Source: Pseudoscleropodium purum (taxonomy: Eukaryota > Streptophyta > Bryopsida > Hypnales > Brachytheciaceae). Taken from it: 64,000 nucleotides of DNA. The position numbers and the translations under genes were made by a program. The notes under the pieces are model-generated. The model was not told where the DNA came from. It was given only the letters and a program-made list of their open reading frames with translations, and did not search any database. Location of the stretch: positions 992,001-1,056,000 of the forward strand of contig OZ017797.1 of NCBI GenBank assembly GCA_963969395.1, read 5' to 3'. This document shows, piece after piece, positions 46,871 through 58,252 of the stretch. Every line of letters starts with the position of its first letter. Within the stretch, counting starts at the first letter, position 1.

Positions 46871-48724
46871 TCAGATACTCAAAAATAGTGTTGAAGTTGA
46901 AATAGCTCCTCTAGAATTGCTTCCAAAAATTACTCACCACAAATTTGTCAACCTAAAAAGGTCAATTGCAGTTTCTTTAAAACCCAAGGTATGGACTAAA
47001 TCCATTGATGGCTTATAAAACACTATAAGAAAACGTTTTTTTTTTAAACTTGCAATAAAAACAAGTTGGTGTTGCTATTGACATGAAGATTTTCCTTGTG
47101 CTCAAAATCTACTCCCAATGTCTTATGAATGCTTGGAATTTTTTACCTTATATAACCTACACATTCTACAAACAAAATTGATTGAGCTAGTCATGATTTA
47201 AGAAAGTTTTTTTTTGTAAAGTTGGAACATTGTTTAAAAAATGAGAATAAACCATTACTTCAATGGGTGTAGCTCTTCTACATCCTAAGGCACACTGAAT
47301 TGTTTGAAATATCTGTGATGAGATGTAGAGTCATTGGTATGCAAGAAGAGCTTTATCCATATTTTTTCTCTCAAATAGCTCAATTCTCATCTTCAAGACC
47401 ATCTATACCATGACAACACATTCTTCGAATCTATTGAAGTGAAAATATAGAGAATGCTTCATGATTTATGAAATTTTCAATATATGCATCAGTTGGAGAT
47501 TTAGACTGCCTGAAATTTGATCCACCATAAATCTCAACAAAGGCCTTTGCATGCTCTTTCTCATGACTAGGAAAGCATCTTTCAATTACTACCTCTAGCA
47601 ATCCTAGTCTATCCAAAATTGTTTTGCCTGAAGTTCAAATTCAACTTTGAAATTAGTATCACTATACATTGAAATTGCATTGTATTGTATAAGTTTTGAA
47701 AGAGTTGCTTTCGACATTGATATCCCTCACCTTCATTGTCTTTGCTTCTAGTACAGGTTTGTACATGCATTGAACACCTCTCAATCACCATTTAAACTTT
47801 AAAGTATATTCTCACGGGTCAATGCAAGAAACTCTTTTCCTATTTTTTGTCTCCTTGGTCTCAAACATGTGGTTTTTGGTTCATGACTTTTGCGTCTTAT
47901 GTTTATTTTCTATGAAACTTGAAGGGAAAGTACATGTATTGGTTTTAGACATTCCATTTTTTTTCAATACTTTAAAATTTATTTACTACTTTAAAATTGG
48001 ATGTTAGTCTATCTTGGTCATTTTAGGGGATTTTAGTACTATTTTTGACCCAAAAATACAAATTTGAAAGTCAAAATTGGGCAACAAGGATTCATACCAA
48101 GGTTACACAAATTTACAAGAGATTATCTAAAAATAGAAATTTGTCCACCTTCTATATATTCTCAAAGTGCACTACCTAGATACATGTGTAGAAAATACAA
48201 TTTTTATTTGCCAAGATGAAAAATGGTTAAAAAAGATCATCTTCAAGATAGGAATCTTTTTTTCTTTGAATTATTTGAGTTTTTTTTCACTATTTTCTAA
48301 AAATTAAATTCAAAAGTATCTATTTTCTTGCATTTTTCTAGGTCTCTTTTGTTATGCATAACTTTTAGAGATGAACATATATTGTTTTGATTACTTTACA
48401 AATTTTCCATGTTTTATTTTTATTTTTTAAAAATTATTCCAAAAGTCAGAGTATTCCAATATTGAGGTTGTTTTGGCCAAAAAATGGCAAGGGTTTCCTA
48501 CAACTATCGTCATATAAATCCTAAAATATTGACCATAAAACTTAGGAAGTACATGTTGAAGCCTCCCTTTTGTCTATCTTCTCTTTGAAGCCTATAGATT
48601 TATAGTAAATAATGTAGGAATTCTCCCAAATAATTGCTAATCTTTTCAACTTTATCAACTCTTCATTTGGTATTTCAAAGCCAACTATAGGCAAACCAAA
48701 GGCAATCTCAAAAGTTGACATTGA
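46871..48724. other. AT-rich intergenic DNA with coding-like relics
   Basis: The minus-strand frame 47616-47431 (VVIERCFPSHEKEHAKAFVE) looks coding-like and may be a further upstream fragment of the decayed gene at 45.8-46.9 kb, but it is unplaced. A CACTATAAGAAAACG word at about 47022 is a second CACTA-type end without a partner. Confidence 0.35.
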
Positions 48725-48870
48725 AGTTGGATCAACAAGAAGAGAAACAATTTGTAATGTGGGCACAAAACTTGGATCAATTGAGGCAATTTCAAAAACT
48801 AACACTAAAATATATTGGATCTGCTGGAAGAGAGACAATATGTGATGTTGACACCAAAGTTGAAACAGTT
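48725..48870 (+). repeat. Two-copy ~84 bp duplication
   Basis: TTGGATCAACAAGAAGAGAA (about 48727) and TTGGATCTGCTGGAAGAGAG (about 48812) start matching units that continue ACAAT(T/A)TGT(A/G)ATG. Non-coding or decayed. Confidence 0.55.
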
Positions 48871-49190
48871 GTGGTCAAATCAACTTGTGAAGTTGGTATG
48901 TATACAATCATAGTGTTTGCATTCAATTTTCAATACATTTCACTTTCTTTTTGGACATAGGGCTCCAATTTGTAAGCTTGATTCTTCTCCAATTTTTTTT
49001 CTTTATTCGTTTGAAAAATGATCCAGAAATCCATATTTAGGAGTATAGTATTGGAAAAGGCTTTTGAATGTTTTAGCAACATGAAACTCCACACTATCTA
49101 AAAGAAAAGATCATGGGAAAGTTACCCTTGCCTACCTTTTGGAATCTTCCAAGGAAACTAATACATGTTGTGAGTTTGTTGGCCAATGTA

Positions 49191-49766
49191 AAGTGGGGTA
49201 CCAATCAAAATGTCGTTTTCGAATTCGCAGTGAGAAAAATTTCAGTATTGCCAACTTTGAAAGCCTCCCGAGAGCTCAAAAATTTGTATTTTACCACAAA
49301 AGTTTTACCGAAGAATCATCTTAAAGTTAATTATATGTATGACAAATTTCAAGGCCAAAACATTCACCAAAAGAAAGTTATTCAAAATCTACCAACATTG
49401 GTAGTTGTGGAATTTTTTCACTGCTGCCAACTTTGACAGCCTCCCAAAGATTGAATTATTTTTTTTTTGCCATGAAATTGTTGGAACAAAAACCTCTTTA
49501 TGTCAATAACGTATGATAAAAATTTCAAGGCCAAGAAGTTAATACAAAAAAAGATATTAGCAATCTACCAACATGTGTCGTTTTGAGAAACAATTGTGAA
49601 AACCGTTTCACTACTTCAACTTTGACACCGTCCCAAGGACTGAAAAATTGCTTATGTATCATGAAATTTTTGGCACAACATGCTCTTTATGATAACAACA
49701 TTCAAGCCAAATTTCAAGGTCAAAAAATTTATACAAAAAAAAATATTTACAATCTACCAATGTGTA
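49191..49766 (+). repeat. Left inverted arm of the fold-back element
   Basis: It contains internal sub-repeats: AATCTACCAACAT-like words next to TTTGACA(G/C)C(C/G)TCCCAA words recur about every 175 bp (near 49250, 49430 and 49620). The arm itself is therefore built from about three diverged tandem units. Confidence 0.75.
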
Positions 49767-50080
49767 TGTCCTCCATTTGCCTCAATCACTACTTGTAACC
49801 TAGAGGGCATAGAATGACATAGTTGAAGGAGCTTTGTACCATTGATTAACCTCCACTCTCTTTCAATAACTACCTTCAAGTCATCTAAATTTTTTGGACA
49901 TATTGGGCCATGTTGCACAGCATCTTTCAAAATCTTCCAAAGGTTCTCAATTGAATTGAGATCAGGAGAATTTGCAGGCCAATCGAGCTTCTCCAAAAGG
50001 TGTGTTTGTCTTCATTCTTCACATACTTTGAGATGTGACAAGTGCACACAACTAAATTTGGCTATCCTTGATTTTCTTCA
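49757..50080 (-). pseudogene. Tc1/mariner transposase C-terminal fragment (DDE_3 type)
   Basis: On the minus strand the frame reads LDWPANSPDLNSIENLW, the family hallmark around the third catalytic acidic residue (the Glu of IENLW). It ends in SMPSRLQVVIEANGGHT, the usual Tc1 C-terminus. Upstream a stop interrupts the same frame at about 50030 (in VCEE-stop-RQTHLLEKL), and the first two catalytic Asp regions are missing. It is therefore a truncated, dead transposase. Confidence 0.9.
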
Positions 50081-50192
50081 GAAGCATTTATGATTAGAGA
50101 TTGTATCATCTAGAGAATTTCAATCTACAAGCATGATTGTTTGACATACTTCAACAATTTCAATGTCTTTAATAAAAGGTATCTCACAACTA

Positions 50193-50768
50193 CACACATT
50201 GGTAGATTGTAAATATTTTTTTTTGTATAAATTTTTTGACCTTGAAATTTGGCTTGAATGTTGTTATCATAAAGAGCATGTTGTGCCAAAAATTTCATGA
50301 TACATAAGCAATTTTTCAGTCCTTGGGACGGTGTCAAAGTTGAAGTAGTGAAACGGTTTTCACAATTGTTTCTCAAAACGACACATGTTGGTAGATTGCT
50401 AATATCTTTTTTTGTATTAACTTCTTGGCCTTGAAATTTTTATCATACGTTATTGACATAAAGAGGTTTTTGTTCCAAGAATTTCATGGCAAAAAAATAA
50501 TAATTCAATCTTTGGGAGGCTGTCAAAGTTGGCAGCAGTGAAAAAATTCCACAACTACCAATGTTGGTAGATTTTGAATAACTTTCTTTTGGTGAATGTT
50601 TTGGCCTTGAAATTTGTCATACATATAATTAACTTTAAGATGATTCTACGGTAAAACTTTTGTGGTAAAATACAAATTTTTGAGCTCTCGGGAGGCTTTC
50701 AAAGTTGGCAATACTGAAATTTTTCTCACTGCGAATTCGAAAACGACATTTTGATTGGTACCCCACTT
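50193..50768 (-). repeat. Right inverted arm of the fold-back element
   Basis: Reverse complement of 49191-49766 with only scattered single-base and short indel differences. Confidence 0.85.
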
Positions 50769-50770
50769 TA

Positions 50771-53326
50771 CCATGCTTGGTACACTTGATGACCATTAGG
50801 TGTCCCCAAGAATTGCCAAAAAATTTCATGTACAATGAATCTTTTTGTTGCTTTCAAAATAAGAGAAATTGATTCAAGTTGCAACTATCTTCTATAAGCT
50901 TCAATGCAAGCTACAACCAATACCAACAAACATTAATTCTACTAGTCTAAGCAGTAAGCAGCTACATCAAGAATTCCTGGGCTAGTGTTGTAATAATGTG
51001 CACAAAAATAATGTGAAAAAATATTCAATGTATATATGACAATCTAAATATATTCTCTCAATCTACAAGAAAATAAGTCCAATATGTTACTGCAAAGATG
51101 TAAACCTCTCAACAAAATAAACCATTTGAGACACAAATCTACAATCACAAACTCCGTTGTAGAAGAAGGGTACATTGGTGAGTTGGTTACTACATAGTCT
51201 TTCTAATCCTCATACAATGAGAGGCAACCAAATACAAGGAATGATTGATATTGAACCAAAACAAGATTTGAAGTTCAAATTACAAGAAAAAATTTTGTGT
51301 AGGGGAGAAGCAAAGAGACAAATTCATGCTACTTCACTAGCCACATATCTTTGGATGGGAGTGGGAGGACGGGGAAGGGAGAATGGGAGGAAAGGGCTAG
51401 AGGTAGAGAGTGGGAAGGACAAAAGGATAGGGCTTGGAAGATGGTGTTGAGCAAGGTAGTGGTGGATAGGGCCTACTACCACAAAGGCCCCCTTTTGCTT
51501 GAAGGTGAATACTTAACGTCTCTTGTGACATAATTCAATTCAATCTTCCCTCCCCTTGCATGCCAAGGGTGGTGTACGACCTCACTCCTTGCTCTACAGT
51601 CAAGGGACCTAATTCCAACCTTTTTAAGACGGACCTAGGACCATTTTTCTAAACTTCAAAGTTTCTCTATTAATATGTTGCTCCCATTTTGAAATTGTAT
51701 ATGAATGTTTTGCATTTAAAAAAAAATCGTAATTCACTTCTCTTCTACAAATAGTGAGAAAAATTCAAAATTTATTTTGAAAATTTGAAACAATTGTGAA
51801 TTTTTTGAATAAAAAGTGATAAAAAGAAATTCATATGAAATATATTATGCTTTAGAAATCTGAAAACACTCTCTACATGTACATATTATACTATTCCACA
51901 TCACAGTGCAATTTTTTTACAAGGTCATTCTTAAATTACAAAATCATCACTTTTGTGGTATGTACCCAAAGTTCAAATTGCAATAGATTATTAAATTTTA
52001 AGAATTTAAATTAGAATAGATATTAAAGTTTATTATCATAATTTCACACGGCAAAGTCAAATTCAAAAAATATAATTTTATAGCTAATATTTCAATGAAG
52101 ACAAAGGACCAAATAAGATACACTCTATATGGTGATGTACATGTGAATTTGTCATTTTTGTATGTTGGAAAGTAAAAAGAAACCCATTGGGAAGACAATA
52201 ATATCCTACACAATTCTTTGAAAATGAATTCAAGTAACTTCTCTTAAATTTTTGGGATAAAACAAAGTTTTTTGCCATCTATGGCGCCTCCGTAAAGGCA
52301 TGCATAAGACAAAAAATTGTCCTCTCATGCATTTTAGGGGGAATTCTTTGGTTGAAAAAATCACAATAAAAAATTGGAATTTCTTTTGGTTGTCACTATT
52401 AGAAAAGAGTGACCAAATGAAAAAAAAATCAACAATTTTTTTGATATAGTACCTACTATATCATCCATTTTTACAGTTTTTAGTTGATTTCAACACAAAT
52501 TAACAAAATGGTCATAGAATTTTGTTAATGTGAATAATGCATGTCCAAATAAATAAATAAAATCAACACTTTTTTGTTCACTTTGACTAACAATTAATTT
52601 TTTAGACATTGTAGGGAGGAATAGTATGCTAAAAATACGATAATTATCTTTCTCTTGTTTTAATCACACAACTCCTATGCAATTTAATACTCAAAATTTG
52701 AATACACATTAATAAGCAATCCCTTCAAACATCTATACAATTAGATTTTTTCAAATTACTTCATTGGGGACAACTATAAGCCCATGTTTTTTGTTCTTTG
52801 TAGAAACACACTTCAAAAGGCTTGGGCATTTAGACGTTAAATCATCATGGTTGGAATTTTATGTACTATGGATTGTATTTTTTTATCATAATCATTTAAA
52901 GTTAAATGCTTTTCAAACTCAATAAACTTCAAAGGCCATTTAGGCATAGTAAACAACTTTTCAAAACAACTTTTACTATTAAAAAACTGCAAAATCAAGT
53001 CAAATTTCACCGTCAAAAATTCTTTTGCAATTACAAGTATCTAATCAAAAGTTATGAACAAAATTCAAAGAGGGTTTGGAAGGGACAAATTTGACATCTT
53101 AAAACATCTTCTCAAAATTTTGTCCATAAATTTTGATTGAAGACTTGTAATTGCAAAAATATTCTTGTTAGTTATAATTAACTTAATTTTGCAACTTTTA
53201 GTAGTTAAAATTTTTTGAAAAAAGTTGTTTCACTATTCCTAAATGGCCTTTGAAGTTTGCTGAGTTTGAAAAACAAATGGAAAAAACTAGCAATAACTAT
53301 ACAAATGTAAATAGTAACCCACATGT

Positions 53327-53330
<4 letters not shown>
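50771..53330. other. AT-rich intergenic DNA, with the inverted partner of 39505-39760
   Basis: 51345-51500 is purine-rich (GGGAGGA/GGAAAG) and matches the 39.5 kb repeat in inverse orientation. A GGCTTGGGCATTTAGACGTTAA word at about 52811-52832 resembles a right end of family 2, without an identified partner. No gene. Confidence 0.45.

Positions 53331-53411
<81 letters not shown>
53331..53411. repeat. (AC)n(AT)n microsatellite
   Basis: About 13 AC units followed by about 26 AT units. It lies directly beside the family 2 copy F. Confidence 0.95.
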
Positions 53412-53414
<3 letters not shown>

Positions 53415-53430
53415 GTTTAGTTTGTTGTTA

Positions 53431-54047
53431 ACCCCTAAATGCCCAAGGCACCAAAATCTAGTGTTTGCAAAACTTTGAAGTTAAATAAAATCTAACCAAG
53501 TTGCTATTTTTAGTAGTTTATATTTTTGAAAAATTCTTCTTGAAGTCTAGTTTCAGCATCAAAATCTAATCTTGAAAATAAATGATAGTGATTTTTCTAT
53601 TCAAGATATTGTGCAAGGATACCTATTGCAATCTTGACTTCCCATAGTGTTGAGAGCTCTTGGGAATGAGCCTCAAATACACTAGATCTTGGAGAAAAAA
53701 ATTGTAGAGTAGATTTTAAGAAGCCATGATTTGGATTATATATGTTAGGCTTTTTAACCTTATATTTTTTTGGTCACCAACTTTTTAGATTTGACTTGTG
53801 AAAAGAAGATTGAAAGACTTCACATCACTTTTGAAGTTTTAACACCCTCATGGTCAAACATTATAATCTTTCATTCCATAAGTGATATTGTTGTGTTTTT
53901 TTTCCTATGAGATCTCTAGCACATCTAGTTTGAATTTGTATGGTTACATTTTAGAAACTATTGATACAACTTATCAAACTGTTGGCATTTTGTTCCATTT
54001 AGAGCAAATTCCAAGAAACTCAAAATAGGCCTTGGGCATTTACGGGT
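53431..54047. mobile_element. Family 2 TA-flanked element, copy F (617 bp)
   Basis: TA lies at 53429-53430 and 54048-54049, within TTAA at both ends. The left end is ACCCCTAAATGCCCAAGGCA and the inverted right end ACCCGTAAATGCCCAAGGCC. Non-coding. Its insertion appears to split a tRNA-like sequence (see the feature at 54048-54100). Confidence 0.8.
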
Positions 54048-54100
54048 TAAAGGTCTTGCATTATAAGCAAGAGATGCAAGGTTCAAACCTTGTTGGCACC
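54048..54100 (+). other. 3' part of a tRNA-like or SINE-derived sequence
   Basis: After the element end comes a 5 bp stem CTTGC/GCAAG around the 7-base loop ATTATAA (anticodon position TAT, isoleucine-type), then GGTTCAAACCT, a good polymerase III box B. Removing copy F joins this to TTAGTTTGTTG at 53418-53428, which has the spacing and sequence of a box A/D-arm (compare TAGCTCAGTTGGTTA). Acceptor-stem pairing cannot be made out, so a tRNA-derived repeat is more likely than a functional tRNA. Confidence 0.5.
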
Positions 54101-55474
54101 CTTTGCTTAGATGCCAACTCCCTACTAATTTGATTGGCCCAAGTAGCAGCTTGTCTAGATGGTGTCTCTCCATTGGTTGAACTGCTAACATGGCATGTTT
54201 GTGATGATGTGGCACTTGCCATGTGTCTATTTTGTCATTGAATTTTCTAGTAGTGTGCAGGGGAACCTTATCTATGAGCATTCCAAAGGTCATATCCAAG
54301 ATAAATGTGAATATTACATTTTTTTTGGAAACAACTCATTTAGATGTTTATAATTGATTTCAGAATTTCATCTATATTGTGAAACAAGAATAGTCATGTC
54401 AAAATTTATACCATAGACTCTAGTCTCATTTAGCAAAAAATAATTGAAAATTTTGAATCAAATTGGTTTTAGAGATTAATAAGTCATTTTGCCAAATATA
54501 AAGGAAATCAAATATAAAGAAAGTCAAAATGTTGGAAAAGATACTTGTTCAACTTGATCCTTGAACATGTTCATTAAATAATGCAAAATACAAATTTATT
54601 CCTCTAACTATACAACAAAGTAGGGACACTATGAAAAGCAATGAATTCATGACTATTACTTTTTTATTCAATGAAGAAAACCATTCAAATTTCAAGATTA
54701 TTTGAAGACTTGAAAAAAGTTAAGAAAAATTATTTAATAATTGCCAAATACCTCATTAAAAAAAAAATTGACAAACCAACCCTTCCAATTTTAAATAATT
54801 ATTTGACAAAATTGACCTTGAGGTGACCTAGCAACAATACTCATGATTGTGTAGTTTTTTCCAGTAACAATTTCTAAACGTCATTTGAATTTCAATCTCT
54901 AAAAATGAAATATAAAATTTATTATGTTGCAAAAAAAAAACAGTGGTAAACCCAAAATTCCAATGATTTTAGTTTATTTCAAGGTTCAATTCAAGCTTAC
55001 TTCCAAAATATATATATAAATTTTTTTTTAAATTTTAAATTTTAAATTAAATTAAATTAAATTAATTAATTTAATTTTTTGTGTACTTTATCTAGAAATA
55101 AAGGACTTTAATTTATCAATGTAGATGCCAAACTCATAGAGAAGATTTAGAAATTATGACAAAGGCTTATATAATCCATTGACTATTGTCTCACTTTATA
55201 CTAATATAATTATACAATATTATATGAGTTGCTTTTCACAATTTAGAAAAAGATGTTATATTGAAAAAATCTAAAAGCCTATTCTAATTTTCTTGTAGAA
55301 AAACTATTGTATTCCATGCAATTCTTATTTATTTTTCATGAAACCAAATCAACCACAAACTCTAGATATCTTTCTATTCAAAAGATTAATCTCTACAAAA
55401 ATGTTAGAAAATGTATATCTTTCAAAAGTTGCCCAAATCAAGTAAATGATTAGAAACAAATCATTTGAATCTTA
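54101..55474. other. AT-rich intergenic DNA, no gene seen
   Basis: No gene or fixed element is seen. A run of TTTAAATTAAATTAAATT type occurs near 55030-55075. Confidence 0.5.
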
Positions 55475-57169
55475 ACTTCTAAAGGACCAAGGCCTTTTTT
55501 TTGGCAAAAAACACTCAAGGGTAGTTGCAAGAAAGGATGTTCTTTTTTTTTGTAGTGTTTTGCCAAAATTGTAGTTTTTGCGCTCAATACTACGAGTACT
55601 ATGAGTACTACAAAACAGAACAATCTCAACCATTGATAAAAAAAAATTAACAGCTAAGAGTATTGTTTTGACTTTTGAGCACTATGAGTACTTTTAAATA
55701 CTAAAATAATTTTGTTTGAAAAAGAAATCCAGATTGTCATCAAATAGATACAATGAGGTATAAATTAATAATAAATAAAATATAATGAACAAAAACATTT
55801 TAAAAATTTAAAAATTTGTGAGGACTTGATGGTTATTAGATTTCATTAAAAAAATGAAGCCAAATCCATCTTCATAGTTCAAAAATGCGCACACAAGGGA
55901 CTCCTATTTGTATACATGTGGACAACATAAAATAATATTTTTTGAAGTTTTTTTTGTGGAAACATGCCTCTCTAGTGTAGAAATATTCCACTGAAAGTTA
56001 AGCTCTACATCAATGATTATGAATACTCTATAGTACTAAAAAACTCTAAATTGCAAAGTGTGACAAATTAACTAAATTGAAATTTAATTATAAATTTTTG
56101 GATTTCAATTTTTTTGAAAAATAAAAATTCTTTTTATAAACAAGTTGGTCATCTTCAATAAAAATTCAAGTACATCGGATCCATTCTCCAAATGTTATAG
56201 CCAAACTAAACTCTACAACTCAAAAAGTGATAGAAAATAAGACCACCTTTTCTTGCAAGTACCCTCAAAATTGAAAAAAGCTATATCAAAGAATAAAAAT
56301 ATTAAATATTTTTTTTACATCTAACCATAGGATCTTACACCTCATTAGTATAAAAATGTGTACAAAAAATTTCAAAATTTGACTACATAGATTGTAAGAT
56401 GTTTGCATTTAAAGTGAAGAAAACAAATTTTTCAACACTTTGCATGATTCTAATAGCCAAACCATTTTTATTTACAAATCACTCCTGGTTTACATTCCAT
56501 TCCATATTTTTTGGGGGTGCTAATTTTTTATTTTGAACCTTCTTAACTTAAATTTTTTTTATTATAGAGTTTTGAGTTTTAAATCTTTAAAGTGGAGGAT
56601 TGAGTTGAGGGTTTAAAAAAAATTAATTAAAAAAAAATCAGAATTTTCATTCTTAAGAAATTTGTAAAATAGAAGTAGGTACAAGATAGAAGGAAAATCT
56701 AAATTATTCATATATCTAAGATGGAATCAAAATGCACTAATTCCAATAGTGACATTGATTTAGAAAGAAAAACAAACCATCTAAATTTATTTTTTAAATT
56801 ATAAAAATTGCATTTAGAAATGAATCCTATAAATTATTTTTTCAAAAAGATGCTCTAATTGCATCTAGAACAAGATTGTCCATGACTTTCACATCACTTA
56901 TCCAAATGAAATGAATAAACCTCTGTAGGTAGATAAAAATATAATTAATAAAAAAAAATTTGAATTCAAATTTTTTGTAATTTTATTTCATTGCTTGGTT
57001 TCCTCTGTTTTGAGCTTATTTGGGCATAACTTTTGTTTTTGGCACCAATTGAAAAGGAAATCATATTCCCCAAAAGCTAATCATTTTTTCTATCTACAAA
57101 AAAGGTTTAAAAAAATCATGACAAAAATTCAGCCCACAGATACTTACCCAATTTGTCCCCTATAGGGTT
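55475..57169 (-). mobile_element. Family 2 TA-flanked element, copy C (1695 bp, inverted, possibly composite)
   Basis: TA lies at 55473-55474 and 57170-57171. The left end ACTTCTAAAGGACCAAGGCC leads into TTTTTTTTGGCAAAAAACAC, matching the right end of copy B in reverse. The inverted right end is AACCCTATAGGGGACAAATT. 56260-57170 aligns in reverse with copy B. The extra ~800 bp (about 55560-56260), which holds TACTATGAGTACTAC-type palindromic words, may be a nested insertion. Confidence 0.6.
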
Positions 57170-57343
57170 TAAAAGATTTTTAGTAATAAAACGGTTCTTG
57201 TTTTATCTACTTTACGTAAATTGACAAGGTACTGATCAATTTCCTAGAAAAGCTTTGCATTGATGATATTTACAATAATGAAAATTATTTTACAAAAAAA
57301 GCTAGCTACTTCTAAGGAAAAAACACATAAATGTTTTTGATTA

Positions 57344-58250
57344 ACCCCTAAAGGACTAGATTGCGTTTTTTGGTTGTTTAGAAATTTTGGCTAGGCCATT
57401 GTGACCAAAAATTTGCATATTTTAGGCTGAAATTTTAATAGAAGGTATGAACAAGGAATGTCTTTCATATGCAACAATTTTCATGACATTTGGAAATAGG
57501 AGTAAAAAATTATAGCCTAATATGTTATTTTTTTTATAACTGGGCAATTTGGGCAGATTAAAAAAAATCACTTTTTTCATAAACCAAAATTTGAAATTGG
57601 TTTTCTAGACTTAAATATTAAAAAAAAGCTTTGAATCATTCCATTTTGATCAATGAGTCAAAAGTTATAACGTTTTTTTTCTTTGCGGGCAGTTATGGAT
57701 TCCATATTCTAAAATAAACTTTGAAATCTTTTATCTTACCCAATTTTCAATATTTTTGAAAAAAAATAAAATCCTAGGATGTAAATTTTTTATTATAACA
57801 TTTCAACCATTGGAATTGACATTTTTCAATTCCATATTTAAATTCTTAATATATTAGTATTTTGAATCATTCTCTACTACCTACTTACTATTTTTTTCCT
57901 ATATGTTGTACTATTCCAAATGATCTGAAAATTTTCAAGAATTTGGCCAAATTATCTAGGAAAAAGAATCCAAAGAAGCACTACCATTTTGGTCATTTTT
58001 TCATAGAAAAGTGAGCTTGAGAAGTGCAGCTACCTGGTTTTTTGTAGGGTTGAAAAAATATTTTTGGTAAATTTGAATGCTTATATTTTACGATCCACAA
58101 GGTGGAATTTTCTAAAATTTTTACCACATGTCTTCAAGTCATCATAATACAAGATCCTATGGTTTTATAAGTCAAAAATTTAGTAGTTGTACTAGAAATG
58201 ACAATTTTGGAGCATTTTTGGTGAATATATAGTCATGGAATCTTAGGGGT
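57344..58250 (+). mobile_element. Family 2 TA-flanked element, copy E (907 bp)
   Basis: TA lies at 57342-57343 and 58251-58252. The left end is ACCCCTAAAGGACTAGATTG and the inverted right end ACCCCTAAGATTCCATGACT. The interior aligns in reverse with copy D (31742-32914). Non-coding. The right flank is TTAT rather than TTAA, which favours TA as the duplicated target. Confidence 0.75.
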
Positions 58251-58252
58251 TA

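Larger units (their letters stand above)
49191..50768. mobile_element. Tc1/mariner-type fold-back element with ~576 bp inverted arms
   Basis: TA flanks both ends (49189-49190 and 50769-50770). The outer ends are AAGTGGGGTACCAATCAAAA and its exact reverse complement. The arms 49191-49766 and 50193-50768 remain near-identical along their length, so about 73 percent of the 1578 bp can fold on itself. The ~426 bp centre carries only the C-terminal part of a transposase on the minus strand. The low arm-to-arm divergence implies recent insertion or gene conversion. It cannot encode a full transposase, so it must be mobilised in trans or be immobile. Confidence 0.92.
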
